Positions 48,150 to 56,509 of a DNA stretch of 64,000 bases are shown here, piece after piece (the first letter of the stretch is position 1; every line of letters begins with the position of its first letter). The stretch is taken from the NCBI GenBank assembly GCA_018902755.1, contig JAHIQI010000008.1, forward strand, positions 1-64,000. The letters run 5' to 3'. Under the pieces are notes generated by a model, which saw nothing but the letters and a program-made list of their open reading frames with translations, ran no database searches and was not told the DNA's origin. Source of the stretch: Pseudomonadota bacterium. GTDB lineage: Bacteria > Desulfobacterota > Desulfarculia > Desulfarculales > Desulfarculaceae. Position numbers and translations under genes: made by a program.

Positions 48150-49361
48150 TTACTTCTTGTTGCGGATGGGGATGTCCATCTTGCTGTAGGGAATCACTTC
48201 CACCAGCTCGCACTCGGCCCAAGGCAGCTTGGGGTTGTTCTTGATGCGGAAGTGGAACATGTCCTGCATGGCCTGATGGTCCTCTTTGCGGAACATCATC
48301 TCGCCCTTGGGGGTGTCGAACTTCATGCCCTCCATGGCCGCGATGAGCTTTTCGGTGTCCGTGGAGCCCGCCTTCTTGATGGCCGTAACCACGGCCATGG
48401 CCGCCGCGAAGCCGCCGCAGGTGAAAAAGTCCGGGGGCGCGCCGTTGTAGCGCTTCTCGTGCTCTTTCACCAGCCAGTCGTTAATCTTGTTCTTTGGGTT
48501 GGTGTAGTAGTAGTAGGTGGCGCCTTCCATGCCCACCATGGGCTTGTAGGCCTTGAGCGCGTCCAGGATGTTGCCGCCGGCGGTGAGCTTGATGCCGTAA
48601 CGCTCGTCCAGCTTCATGGCGTTGAGCTTGTTCATGGGGTTGTTCTTGCCCGCCCAGTAGATGCTGATGTACTTCTGGCCCTTTTGGTCCTTGAGGGCCT
48701 TGATCAGGCGCTGGGCCGGAGCGGTGAAGTCGGCGGTGGCGGCGGGCACGAACTCGCTGTGCACCACTTTGGCTCCCAGCTTCTCGGCGGCCGCTTTATA
48801 GGCGGCCACGCCGTCGCGGCCAAAGGAGTAGTCCTGGGCGATGGTGGCGATCACCACGCCGGGCTTGGCCACGGCCGAGGCGTTGCCCACCGCGTCCTGG
48901 GAGGAGTTGCGGCCGGTGCGGAAGATGTAGCGGTTCCAGTACTGGCCGGTGATGGAGTCGGCCACGGCGGGCTCGACGATCAGTATCTTTTTGAACTCCT
49001 GGGCCACGGGCAGCATGGCCACGGCCACCGCCGAGGAGACCGGCCCCACGGCCAGGTCAACCTTGTCGTCGCGGTAGGCCTCGGTGAGCAGTTGCTTGCC
49101 CTTTTGCGGCTTGAGCGCGGTGTCCTTGATGATCACCACGATGGGCCGCCCGTCGATCTTCATGGTCCCGTTGGTGGCGTACTCCAGGCCCATCTTGAAG
49201 CCGTTCATGGACTGCTTGGTGTAGGCCTCGTAGGGGCCGGTGACCCCCACCACCTGGGCGATCTTGATGGGCTTGGGGTCGGCCGCCAGGGCCGCCGGGG
49301 CGGCCAGGGCCAGGGCCAGGCCCGCTATCAGAAGCACCTTTCCCATTTTCTTCAGACTCAT
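48150..49361 (-). CDS. livK: ABC transporter substrate-binding protein (LivK type)
   Basis: A 403-residue periplasmic binding protein. The ATG at 49361 is preceded by AGGAGGG and starts the signal peptide [26 protein letters not shown]; the longer frame to 49442 lacks one. The mature chain opens KPIKIAQVVGVTGPYEAYTKQSMNGFKMGLEYA, the standard Peripla_BP_6 start, followed by the family order SSAVAVAMLPVAQEFKKILIVEP and YSFGRDGVAAYKAAAEKLGAKVV. Ligand unknown. It heads the livK-G-F-H-M operon. Confidence 0.92.
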   Translation of the reverse strand: MSLKKMGKVLLIAGLALALAAPAALAADPKPIKIAQVVGVTGPYEAYTKQSMNGFKMGLEYATNGTMKIDGRPIVVIIKDTALKPQKGKQLLTEAYRDDKVDLAVGPVSSAVAVAMLPVAQEFKKILIVEPAVADSITGQYWNRYIFRTGRNSSQDAVGNASAVAKPGVVIATIAQDYSFGRDGVAAYKAAAEKLGAKVVHSEFVPAATADFTAPAQRLIKALKDQKGQKYISIYWAGKNNPMNKLNAMKLDERYGIKLTAGGNILDALKAYKPMVGMEGATYYYYTNPKNKINDWLVKEHEKRYNGAPPDFFTCGGFAAAMAVVTAIKKAGSTDTEKLIAAMEGMKFDTPKGEMMFRKEDHQAMQDMFHFRIKNNPKLPWAECELVEVIPYSKMDIPIRNKK

Positions 49362-49452
49362 GCGTTCCCTCCTTTGGTTGGCCGGGCCTCGGCCCCGCCG
49401 AAAAAGTTCGCCGGCGATAAATCCCCATGACCGCCGGCGCAATCCGAACCGA

Positions 49453-50970
49453 CTAGCTGTATTGCTCCCTCAAGTTTCTTTTGAGCACCTTGCCCGCCGC
49501 GTTGCGGGGAAGGGCCTCGGTGAACACCACCTTTTTGGGAATCTTGTACTTGGCCAGGCAGGTCTTCAGGTGGGCGGTCACCGCCTGCTCCTGAAGGCTT
49601 TGGCCCTCCTTGAGCACCACCACCGCGCAGCCCACCTCGCCCCACTTGGGGTCGGGCAGGCCGATGACCGCGGCCTCGGCCACCTGCTCCAGGGCGAAGA
49701 TGGCGTTCTCCACCTCGGCCGGGTACACGTTCTCCCCGCCGGAGATGAACATGTCCTTCTTGCGGTCCACCATGTACAAGAAGCCCCCGTCGTCCATGCG
49801 GGCCAGGTCGCCGGTGTGGAACCACCCCTCGCTAAAGGCCTCCTCGTTGGCCTCGGGGCGGTTCCAGTAGCCCTGCATCACATTGGGGCCCCTGAGCAGA
49901 AGCTCGCCCACCTCGCCCCGGGGCAGCTCATTGCCGTCGTCGCCGGCCACCCGGGCTTCCAAGTGGAACACGACACGGCCCACGGAGCCCTTTTTGCTGA
50001 GCGCCCAGGGCTTGGCCAGAGTGGCGATGGAAGGAGCGGCCTCGCTCATGCCGTAGCCTTGTTGCAGGATGATTCCCTGGGTGTGGTACTGATCCACCAG
50101 GGAAGGGGGCAGGGGGGCTCCGCCGCTCATCACCAGACGCACCCCGGCAAAGGCCTCGGGGTCGAACTCCGGTGACTGGATGAGGAACAGGAAGATGGCC
50201 GGCACCCCGAAGAACAGGGTGATGCCTTCCCGGCGCAGCAGGTCCAGCGCCTGGGCCGGCTCGAAGCTGCGCTGGACCACCACCGTGCCGCCCACGTAGA
50301 GCATGGGCAGGGTGAACAGGCCAATGCCCCCGATGTGGAACATGGGCAGGGCCACCAGGTCGCGGTCGCTGGAGGTGAACTCCATGTCCACCTGGAGGCT
50401 CAGGGCGTTGTACAGGCAGTTGCCCTGGGTGAGCACCGCGCCCTTGGGCTTGCCGGTGGTCCCCGCGGTGTACATGATGATGAAGGGCGCTTCGGAGGTG
50501 ATCTCCTGCTCCACCACCGGCTCCTCGCCGCCCTGCTCGGCCAACAGCGTCTCGTAGGGCCGGGCCTCCAGGCGGGGCTCGGTGCCCAGAACCATCAGGC
50601 GCTCGAAGCTCATCCGCTCCAGGATGCCCTGGGCCAGGTCCTGAAGGTCGGGGTCGAAGATCAGGGTCTTGACCCCGCTGTCGCCCAGTTGGAAGGTCAG
50701 CTCCGCCGCGGTGAGCCGCCAGTTGAGGGGCACCAGGACGAGGCCCAGCTTGGCCGAGGCCATGATCACCTCGATGTATTCCTGGCTGTTGTAGGAAAGC
50801 AGGGCCAGGCGGTCCCCCTGGCCCAGGCCCTGGGCTTGCAGGGCCCGGGCCAGGCGGTTGACCCGCCGGTTTAGTTGGCGGTAGCTCAGGCGGCGGCCGC
50901 CGTCCACCACCGCTTCTTTGTCCGGCGCGATCTCCTCGCGCTTGGTCAGCCAGAATCCGATACCCCGCAC
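49453..50970 (-). CDS. AMP-forming acyl-CoA ligase
   Basis: A 505-residue ANL-family enzyme read from the GTG at 50970, which has GGGGAG 8 bases before it; the longer frame to 51159 reads through the flavoprotein gene in a wrong frame. Motifs: IIMYTAGTTGKPKGAVLTQGN (A3 ATP loop), QQGYGMSEAAP (A5), GWFHTGDLARMDDGGFLYMVDRKKDMFISGGENVYPAEVE (A7-A8) and the catalytic Lys in NAAGKVLKRNL (A10). It activates a carboxylic acid to its CoA thioester. The substrate is unknown; relatives act on medium-chain, aromatic or carnitine-type acids. It stands just before livK on the same strand. Confidence 0.9.
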   Translation of the reverse strand: MRGIGFWLTKREEIAPDKEAVVDGGRRLSYRQLNRRVNRLARALQAQGLGQGDRLALLSYNSQEYIEVIMASAKLGLVLVPLNWRLTAAELTFQLGDSGVKTLIFDPDLQDLAQGILERMSFERLMVLGTEPRLEARPYETLLAEQGGEEPVVEQEITSEAPFIIMYTAGTTGKPKGAVLTQGNCLYNALSLQVDMEFTSSDRDLVALPMFHIGGIGLFTLPMLYVGGTVVVQRSFEPAQALDLLRREGITLFFGVPAIFLFLIQSPEFDPEAFAGVRLVMSGGAPLPPSLVDQYHTQGIILQQGYGMSEAAPSIATLAKPWALSKKGSVGRVVFHLEARVAGDDGNELPRGEVGELLLRGPNVMQGYWNRPEANEEAFSEGWFHTGDLARMDDGGFLYMVDRKKDMFISGGENVYPAEVENAIFALEQVAEAAVIGLPDPKWGEVGCAVVVLKEGQSLQEQAVTAHLKTCLAKYKIPKKVVFTEALPRNAAGKVLKRNLREQYS

Positions 50971-50993
50971 GCTATTAGCTCCCCAGTCAGGTT

Positions 50994-51569
50994 TTAGGCG
51001 AAAAGTTTGGCCATCACCTTGGCCATGTTGTCGGCGAAGTTGGCCACGTGGGTGAGCCCCTCTTCGTCCTGCGCCGCGTCGTGGGCCCCGCCCGCCCCGG
51101 CCATGCCCACGGTCCAGTAGGTGGAGCCAGGCACGGTGATGCCGTTGATGAAGAACCACAGCAGAAGCTGGGAAAAGGCCATGTTGTGCCCGGCCCGGCG
51201 GGCCACGGTGATGGGCCCGCCCACCTTGCCCGCCAGGAACTTGCCGTTCCAGTGGGCCACGAAGGTGGCCCGGGCCAAAAGGCTCATCATCTGGGGGGCC
51301 ACCGAGGATAGGTACACCGGCGAGCCCAGCACGATGCCGTCGGCCTGCTCCATGAGGGCCATGATCTCGGCGAAGTCGTCGTCGGTCTGGGCGCAGCGTT
51401 TTTCCTTGGTGCAGGCGTAGCAGCCCAGGCAGGGGTTAATCTTCTTGTGGCGCAGGGAGACCAGCTGAGTCTCCAGGCCCTGGGCGGCCAATTTGGCCAG
51501 GCACTGCTCCATGTAGTACTTGGTGTTGCTGCCCGGACGCAGGCTGGCGGTTATGCCCAAAACCTTCAT
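50994..51569 (-). CDS. Iron-sulfur flavoprotein / NADPH-dependent FMN reductase
   Basis: A 191-residue flavodoxin-fold protein. KVLGITASLRPGSNTKYYMEQCL is the FMN phosphate loop, and LGSPVYLSSVAPQMMSLLAR the second FMN-contact region. Between them NPCLGCYACTKEKRCAQTDDDF has the close Cys spacing of archaeal/anaerobe iron-sulfur flavoproteins (Isf), which carry a 4Fe-4S cluster. It probably moves electrons between ferredoxin and an unknown partner. The ATG overlaps the enoyl-CoA hydratase stop by 4 bases (ATGA). Confidence 0.82.
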   Translation of the reverse strand: MKVLGITASLRPGSNTKYYMEQCLAKLAAQGLETQLVSLRHKKINPCLGCYACTKEKRCAQTDDDFAEIMALMEQADGIVLGSPVYLSSVAPQMMSLLARATFVAHWNGKFLAGKVGGPITVARRAGHNMAFSQLLLWFFINGITVPGSTYWTVGMAGAGGAHDAAQDEEGLTHVANFADNMAKVMAKLFA

Positions 51570-52375
51570 TTGGCTTTCTCCTTGTTGATCTCGCTGGTGG
51601 TCAGGGCCCCGGAGTCCAGTTGCTGGTGCATAAGGTCGCGGAAAAAGCTCTCGTCGTGGCAGCGGCTGAACAACTCCGCCTCGGCCATGAGCCCCTGCTC
51701 CAGGGGTCGGCCCTGGCCCGCTTTCACCGCCCGCTTGGCCAGGGACAGGGCGTAGGCCGGGTTGCGCAGGATGGGCTTCAGCAGGTCGTTCACCCCCTGC
51801 TCCAGCCCTTCGTCGGGCACCGCCCGGTGCACCAGCCCCAGGCGGGCCGCCTCCTGGCCGGGGTGCAGCTTGCCGCTCAGGATCATCTCCATGGCCAGGC
51901 CCTGGCCCACCAGCCGGGGCAGGCGCTGGGTGCCGCCGCCGCCGGGGATGAGCCCCACCTTGACCTCGGGCAGGCCGATGCGCGCGCTATGGGCCGCCAC
52001 CCTGAGGTCACAGGCCATGGCGAACTCGAAGCCCCCGCCGAAGCACAGGCCGTTGATCGCCGCCACCAGGAGCAGGGGGCTGGCCTCCATGCGGTCCAGC
52101 AGGGCCTGGAAGCGCCGGGAAAAGGCCAGGCCTCCGGCGTGGTCCAGTTGCATCATCTCTATGCCGTCGGCTCCGCCGATGAAATGGCTGGAGCCCGCGC
52201 CGGTGAACACCAGCACCTGGGCTGGGGAGGCCTCCACCTCCTCCAGCAGGGCCTCCAACTGGTCCATTAGCGGGGAGTTGATGGAGTTGCGGTCCACCTG
52301 GCGGTCGACGACCGCCCAGGAAACCTGGGGGCCGGGGCGCAGGGACAAATGAGGGTATTCACCGGCCATGGGCAA
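51566..52375 (-). CDS. Enoyl-CoA hydratase/isomerase
   Basis: A 269-residue crotonase-fold protein. FTGAGSSHFIGGADGIEM forms the first oxyanion-hole strand; AINGLCFGGGFEFAMACDLRVAA is the second, with the glycine triplet; ARIGLPEVKVGLIPGGGGTQRLPRLVG carries the Glu of the hydratase site (second Glu region). It would hydrate enoyl-CoA in beta-oxidation or catalyse a related step. Reading opens with TTG at 52375, at good spacing from AGGAG; the ATG at 52369 is two codons further. It is the first gene of the minus-strand arm downstream of a promoter-like pair. Confidence 0.88.
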   Translation of the reverse strand: MPMAGEYPHLSLRPGPQVSWAVVDRQVDRNSINSPLMDQLEALLEEVEASPAQVLVFTGAGSSHFIGGADGIEMMQLDHAGGLAFSRRFQALLDRMEASPLLLVAAINGLCFGGGFEFAMACDLRVAAHSARIGLPEVKVGLIPGGGGTQRLPRLVGQGLAMEMILSGKLHPGQEAARLGLVHRAVPDEGLEQGVNDLLKPILRNPAYALSLAKRAVKAGQGRPLEQGLMAEAELFSRCHDESFFRDLMHQQLDSGALTTSEINKEKAK

Positions 52376-52585
52376 ACTGGGCTCCTAAGCTGCGATCCAA
52401 CCGTAAAGAGTCGGCGCCTTGGGCAGGCGTCTGGACGATGCTTGTAGGTGCGCCACCGAGGCGCTGGGTTCGCTAAGCGGTCGGTCCCGGCGGAAGGCGT
52501 GGTCAGCTTTGTGAGCGGATAGGTCAGAGCCGGTTATTTTGCAAAGGCGACGGTGTTTTTCTGATACATGAACCAACCGTCAGAA

Positions 52586-52615
52586 ATTGTGCAACGCGGG
52601 GCGCTTCCCTGTCAA
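52586..52615 (-). promoter_or_regulatory. Promoter-like pair upstream of the enoyl-CoA hydratase arm
   Basis: On the minus strand TTGACA (52610-52615), 18 bases, then CACAAT (52586-52591). It lies within the 267-base gap after the tandem TetR gene and would give a leader of about 200 bases; I see nothing else in that gap. Confidence 0.5.
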
Positions 52616-52642
52616 GGGCAAAGTTCGCCATGCAAACTTACC

Positions 52643-53920
52643 TCAGCGGCCCGAAAGGCCGAAAACCACCAAACTTATAGCGTCATCAATAAGTTGCTTT
52701 GGTATGTCAGGATGGGGGGCGGCGCTCCAGACCAGCCAACGCAGGCCGATCATGTGGTGGATGCCCATGAGGGCAGGGACCATGATCTCCAGGGGCAGGT
52801 CGCGTATTTCGCCGTCTTTGACCGGGCCGGCCAGGGAGGCGGCGTAGCCTCCGGCCAGCTTGTTGTAATAGAATTCCGCCGCCTGGGGCACGATGGCCTC
52901 GGACTCCGACACGATGCGGTAGATGAGGCTGTGCCGCCCAAGAAAGCGAAAAAAACTAAGCATGCCTTGCACTTCTTTGTCGCGGCGGTCCTGGTGGCGG
53001 TCGGTGGCCCGGCGCAGCTCCCGGCGGAGTTGGTAGCTCAAAAAGCGCACCACCCCGTTCATCAGGTCCTGCTTGCTCTTGAAGTGCACGTAAAAGGTGC
53101 CCTGGGCTACCCCGGCCTGGCGGGTGATGTCGGAGATGCCCGCCCCGGCATAGCCCATCTCGCCTAGCACCTGCTCGGCCGCCTGGAAGATGGCGATCTT
53201 GGTGCCCTTGCCCGGCGAGTCGCTCTCTTCCCAGGGAAGGAGGCCTTCCTGGGCCGGGGCCGGGGATGGCAGGGGCCATTGGGCGGGGGGTTGCCAGGCT
53301 TTGGGCCCGCTAATGCCTTTCTCCAGGAAAGAGGCGCACAAATCGGCCATGTCTTCCAGGTCGTGCGCCGGGCCCAGGTCTTCCCAGGGGCGCTGCTCGA
53401 AGATGGCCAGGCCCAGCATGGAGTAGGCCACCACGTTGGGGTCTAGGGAGCGGAACTGCCCCAGGTTGACCGTCCGGCGGTGGAAGTCCCGGAAGAACCA
53501 GGCGATCGAGTCGTAATAACTGATGGTTACGGTTTCGATGATGTCGAATTCATTGAGCACCCGGTGGATGGGGGCATAGTCCCGGCAGTGGCTGAGAAGC
53601 AGGCGCAGAACCCGGCGCAGGGCTTCGTGGGGGCTCAGGCCCTCCAGGGTCAGGGCGTTGGCCTGGGACCAGAAATCGCTCAGCGCGGCGTCCACCACCT
53701 CCCGGAACACCTGGTCCTTGTTGCGGAAATACTGGTAGAAGGTGCCCTGGCCCAGGCCGCACTCCCGGCTTATCTGGGAAACGCTGGCCCCGGAATAGCC
53801 ATGTTCGCCGAACACCTGCCGGGCCGCCTGCAACAGGCTCTGGCGGGTGCGGGCCCCCTTGGGGGTCAGGGAGTGGGGGCCGGGGTTGGCGGGTGCGCTT
53901 TTGGGTGTCGATTTGGACAT
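52643..53920 (-). CDS. Tandem TetR regulator: two repressors fused in one chain
   Basis: A 425-residue protein with two complete TetR units. The first DNA-binding domain is at about 22-75 (RQSLLQAARQVFGEHGYSGASVSQISRECGLGQGTFYQYFRNKDQVF) with its helical ligand domain to about 205. A Pro-rich linker (WQPPAQWPLPSPAPAQEG) leads to the second at about 240-290 (IFQAAEQVLGEMGYAGAGISDITRQAGVAQGTFYVHFKSKQDLM) and its own C-terminal domain. One chain could act like a covalent dimer. It lies between the two acyl-CoA arms, divergent from GntR, and may control either or both. No frameshift or stop separates the halves. Confidence 0.85.
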   Translation of the reverse strand: MSKSTPKSAPANPGPHSLTPKGARTRQSLLQAARQVFGEHGYSGASVSQISRECGLGQGTFYQYFRNKDQVFREVVDAALSDFWSQANALTLEGLSPHEALRRVLRLLLSHCRDYAPIHRVLNEFDIIETVTISYYDSIAWFFRDFHRRTVNLGQFRSLDPNVVAYSMLGLAIFEQRPWEDLGPAHDLEDMADLCASFLEKGISGPKAWQPPAQWPLPSPAPAQEGLLPWEESDSPGKGTKIAIFQAAEQVLGEMGYAGAGISDITRQAGVAQGTFYVHFKSKQDLMNGVVRFLSYQLRRELRRATDRHQDRRDKEVQGMLSFFRFLGRHSLIYRIVSESEAIVPQAAEFYYNKLAGGYAASLAGPVKDGEIRDLPLEIMVPALMGIHHMIGLRWLVWSAAPHPDIPKQLIDDAISLVVFGLSGR

Positions 53921-54054
53921 GTCTAGTGATTCACCTCTCAGTTTTTATATAACATCGCCGGTTGACAGTCCAGAAGGAAAATCGCCGCCCGCCGCCCTGG
54001 ACCATGGGGCAGGCACCCGCCGGGCATTTTTTAATTAAATTTTCAGTAATGGGC

Positions 54055-54083
54055 TTGACACGGATTGTCGGACAATGTTATCA
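54055..54083 (+). promoter_or_regulatory. Promoter of the gntR-mutase operon
   Basis: TTGACA (54055-54060) is a perfect -35. After exactly 17 bases comes TTATCA (54078-54083). No other promoter of this strength is seen before the plus-strand genes that follow to the window end, most of which are spaced by less than 35 bases. Confidence 0.72.
54064..54076. promoter_or_regulatory. GntR (FCD-type) operator-like palindrome
   Basis: ATTGTCGGACAAT is a perfect 6+1+6 palindrome lying inside the spacer between the -35 and -10 boxes. FCD-type GntR regulators typically bind TTGTxxxxACAA-like sites, so binding here would occlude RNA polymerase and give autoregulation of the whole operon. Confidence 0.65.
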
Positions 54084-54269
54084 GACCATTACATACAACA
54101 ACTTTGCGCCCCCACTACATCTTGATTCAACAACCAGCGAGCAACTCAGGGCCAACCGCCGCAGCGGTCCTTGGATGACTGTGGCTGCCGAGCGAGGCGA
54201 TGAATTAAGTGAAAGCCGATTTTGCATTAACGCCGGACAGGCAAAAGCCTCGGGGGAGACGGTAAGCGC

Positions 54270-54929
54270 ATGCCGGAGTCGGTTAGGGAGAGGATTTACG
54301 AGGCCATCAGGGACGGGATCACCTATGGCGAGATGTTGCCCGGAGAGCGGCTGACCGAAAAGGAGCTTTCCGAGAGATTCCAGGCCAGCCGCAGCACCAT
54401 TCGCGAGTGCCTGCGCCAACTGGAGAGCGAGGGGCTGCTCGCCTTTGAGAACCACAAGGGGTTTCGGGTGTCCAAGCTCTCCACTCGCCAGGTGGAGGAG
54501 ATATACGACCTGCGCTGGCTCCTGGAAAGTTACGCCACCCGCCTTACCGCCGAAAAGGCCTCCCCAGCCCAGGTGGCCCAGCTTAAAAAGCTGCAAGAGA
54601 GTTGCCGCAAAGCGGCCCACAAGGGCGACCTCAAGGCCTGGCTCAAATACAACAACGCCTTTCACCTTTTCTTTTACGATAACTGTGGCAACGACAACCT
54701 CAAGCTGCTGCTGGACACCCTGAAAAGGCGCATCTACCGCTACCACTACATCATCATCCAGATTCCGGGCCATTTCGAAAACTACCTGGCCCAGCACCAG
54801 AAGATAATCGAGGCCTGCCGCCGCAACGACGGCCGGGCCGCGGAAAAGTACATGAAAGCGCATCTGGGAGGCATCAAGGATGTGCTCCTGGAGCAGTTCA
54901 AGAAGTTTCCGGGCATGCACCCCGGCTAG
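54270..54929 (+). CDS. GntR-family (FCD) regulator
   Basis: A 219-residue regulator. The N-terminal winged helix (RERIYEAIRDGITYGEMLPGERLTEKELSERFQASRSTIRECLRQLESEGLLAFENHKGFRVSKLS) is followed by an all-helical FCD ligand domain (EEIYDLRWLLESYATRLTAEKAS..., FHLFFYDNCGNDNLKLLLDTL, HQKIIEACRRNDGRAAEKYMKAHLGG) that usually binds a metal and a small organic acid. It heads the dehydrogenase-mutase-ligase-transporter operon and probably senses its substrate or a CoA-free intermediate. GGGGGAG precedes the ATG. Confidence 0.9.
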   Translation: MPESVRERIYEAIRDGITYGEMLPGERLTEKELSERFQASRSTIRECLRQLESEGLLAFENHKGFRVSKLSTRQVEEIYDLRWLLESYATRLTAEKASPAQVAQLKKLQESCRKAAHKGDLKAWLKYNNAFHLFFYDNCGNDNLKLLLDTLKRRIYRYHYIIIQIPGHFENYLAQHQKIIEACRRNDGRAAEKYMKAHLGGIKDVLLEQFKKFPGMHPG

Positions 54930-54958
54930 GGCATGGCCGTCAGCAAAGGGAGCGCCGT

Positions 54959-55702
54959 ATGAGCTTGCAAGACAAAGTGGCCCTGGTTACCGGCGGAGGC
55001 CGGGGCATCGGTCGGGCCATCTGCCTGGTGTTCGCCCAAAAGGGCGCGGATGTGATCGTGGCCGATCTGGACCTGGGCCTGGCCCAGGGAGTGGCCAAGG
55101 AAGTGGAGGCCCTGGGGCGGCGGGCCCTGGCGCTCACCATGAACGTGGCCGAGGAGGCCAGCGTGGACCAGGCGGCGGCCCAGGCCCAGGCCTGGCAGGG
55201 GCGCATCGACATATGGGTTAACAACGCTGGGATCGGCAGCCGGGCCATGCTGCACGAGATGACCGCCGAGCAGTGGGACAAGGTGCTAACGGTGAACCTG
55301 CGGGGCGCCTTCCTGGGCACCCGCGCCGCCGCCCGCATCATGATGCCCCAGAACAGCGGGCGCATCATCAACATGTCCTCGCGGGCGGGCAAGGGCGGCA
55401 GTTACGGGCATTGCAGCTACGGCTCCTCCAAGGCGGGCATGGTGGGACTCACCAAGAGCACCGCCCGTGAGCTGGGCAAGTACAACATCACCGCCAACGC
55501 CATCCAGCCCGGCTTCATCCCCACCGAGCTCACCAAGAACCTGGACACCAGCATCACCACGCCCGAGCAGCGGGTGCTGCCCCGGGCCGGGCGGCCCGAG
55601 GATGTGGCCTACGCCGCGGCCTATCTGGCCTCCGACGAGGCGGAGTGGGTCACCGGCATCATGTTGGAAGTGACCGGCGGCACCGGAATGTTCGCGGGCT
55701 AA
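54959..55702 (+). CDS. Short-chain dehydrogenase (FabG-like)
   Basis: A 247-residue classical SDR. NAD(P) motif VTGGGRGIGRAICLVF, an acidic end of strand 2 (IVADLDLG) that favours NAD, NNAGIGSRAM, the Ser of NMSSRAGKGG and YGSSKAGMVGLTKSTARELG (YxxxK) are all present. It probably oxidises a 3-hydroxyacyl-CoA or the reverse. It begins 29 bases after gntR and precedes a second SDR. Confidence 0.9.
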   Translation: MSLQDKVALVTGGGRGIGRAICLVFAQKGADVIVADLDLGLAQGVAKEVEALGRRALALTMNVAEEASVDQAAAQAQAWQGRIDIWVNNAGIGSRAMLHEMTAEQWDKVLTVNLRGAFLGTRAAARIMMPQNSGRIINMSSRAGKGGSYGHCSYGSSKAGMVGLTKSTARELGKYNITANAIQPGFIPTELTKNLDTSITTPEQRVLPRAGRPEDVAYAAAYLASDEAEWVTGIMLEVTGGTGMFAG

Positions 55703-55715
55703 GGGGAGAGACGCC

Positions 55716-56492
55716 ATGAGATTCGAGGGTAGATGCGCCGTGGTAACCGGCGGGGGCGGCGGATTCGGCAAGGCCTTTGGCGCGGCGCTGGCCGCCGAGG
55801 GCTGCAACGTGGTCCTGGCCGACGTGAACCAGGAGCTGCTGGCCAAAAACGAGGCCGAGATCAACCAGGCCGGCGGCGGCAAGGCCCTTGCCGTGCTCTG
55901 CGACGTGACCAGCGGCGAGGCGGTGCAGGCCATGGCCGCCAAGGCGGTGGAGAGCTTCGGCTCCCTGGACATCCTCATCAACAACGCGGGCGGCAGCATG
56001 GGGGTCCCCCGGGACACCATCGACCAGGTCAAGGAAGAGGACTGGGACAAGGTGGTGAGCCTGAACCTGAAGGGCACCTTCCTGTGCACAAAGGCCGCGG
56101 CCGGCTACATGAAAAAGGCGGGCTACGGCAAGATCGTGAACCTGAGCTCCATCACCGCCCGGGTGGGCGGCCAGCTCACCCCGGTGCAATACGTCAGCGC
56201 CAAGGGCGCGATCATCTCCTTCACCCGCCACGTGGCCCAGGAGCTGGGCCCCTTCGGCATCAACGTTAACGCGGTGGCTCCGGGCATAGTGCTCACCGGC
56301 GAGCGCCTGGAAAAGATGTGGTACGGCCGCAAGAGCGATGAGGAGCGCCAATCCTACGTTAACCAGGTGCCCCTGCGCCGCCTGGGCTCCCCTCAGGAGA
56401 TCAGCGACGCGGTGCTTTACCTGTGCTCGGACCAGGCCAGCATCATCACCGGGGTGACTCTGGACATCAACGGCGGATTGTTTTCCGCTTAA
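55716..56492 (+). CDS. Short-chain dehydrogenase (second of pair)
   Basis: A 258-residue classical SDR. VTGGGGGFGKAFGAALAAEG (coenzyme), VVLADVNQE (acidic residue, NAD preference), NNAGGSMGVP, NLSSITARVGGQLTPVQYVSAKGAI (Ser and YxxxK) are intact. A slight insertion around RLEKMWYGRKSDEERQSYVN before the C-terminus shapes the substrate lid. It lies 13 bases after the first SDR and 17 before the mutase. The two SDRs are clearly different, so they may act on successive or stereoisomeric hydroxyacyl-CoA intermediates. Confidence 0.9.
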   Translation: MRFEGRCAVVTGGGGGFGKAFGAALAAEGCNVVLADVNQELLAKNEAEINQAGGGKALAVLCDVTSGEAVQAMAAKAVESFGSLDILINNAGGSMGVPRDTIDQVKEEDWDKVVSLNLKGTFLCTKAAAGYMKKAGYGKIVNLSSITARVGGQLTPVQYVSAKGAIISFTRHVAQELGPFGINVNAVAPGIVLTGERLEKMWYGRKSDEERQSYVNQVPLRRLGSPQEISDAVLYLCSDQASIITGVTLDINGGLFSA

Positions 56493-56509
56493 CCACAAAG
56501 GTCTAACTC

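Larger units (their letters stand above)
53921..54269. other. Divergent regulatory region between TetR-TetR and GntR genes
   Basis: This 349-base gap holds no gene. It contains the GntR promoter and palindrome (separate entries), about 180 bases of GntR leader with a small AGGC/GCCT hairpin just before the ribosome-binding site, and for the minus strand a TTATAT -10-like box (53947-53952) about 30 bases before the TetR start, with a 9-base palindrome GTGATTCAC (53926-53934) next to it. Confidence 0.6.

Noticed and set aside
48091..48222. 44-residue N-terminal extension of livG
   Set aside because: It overlaps the end of livK in another frame; the GTG at 48090 has a ribosome-binding site and gives normal LivG length.
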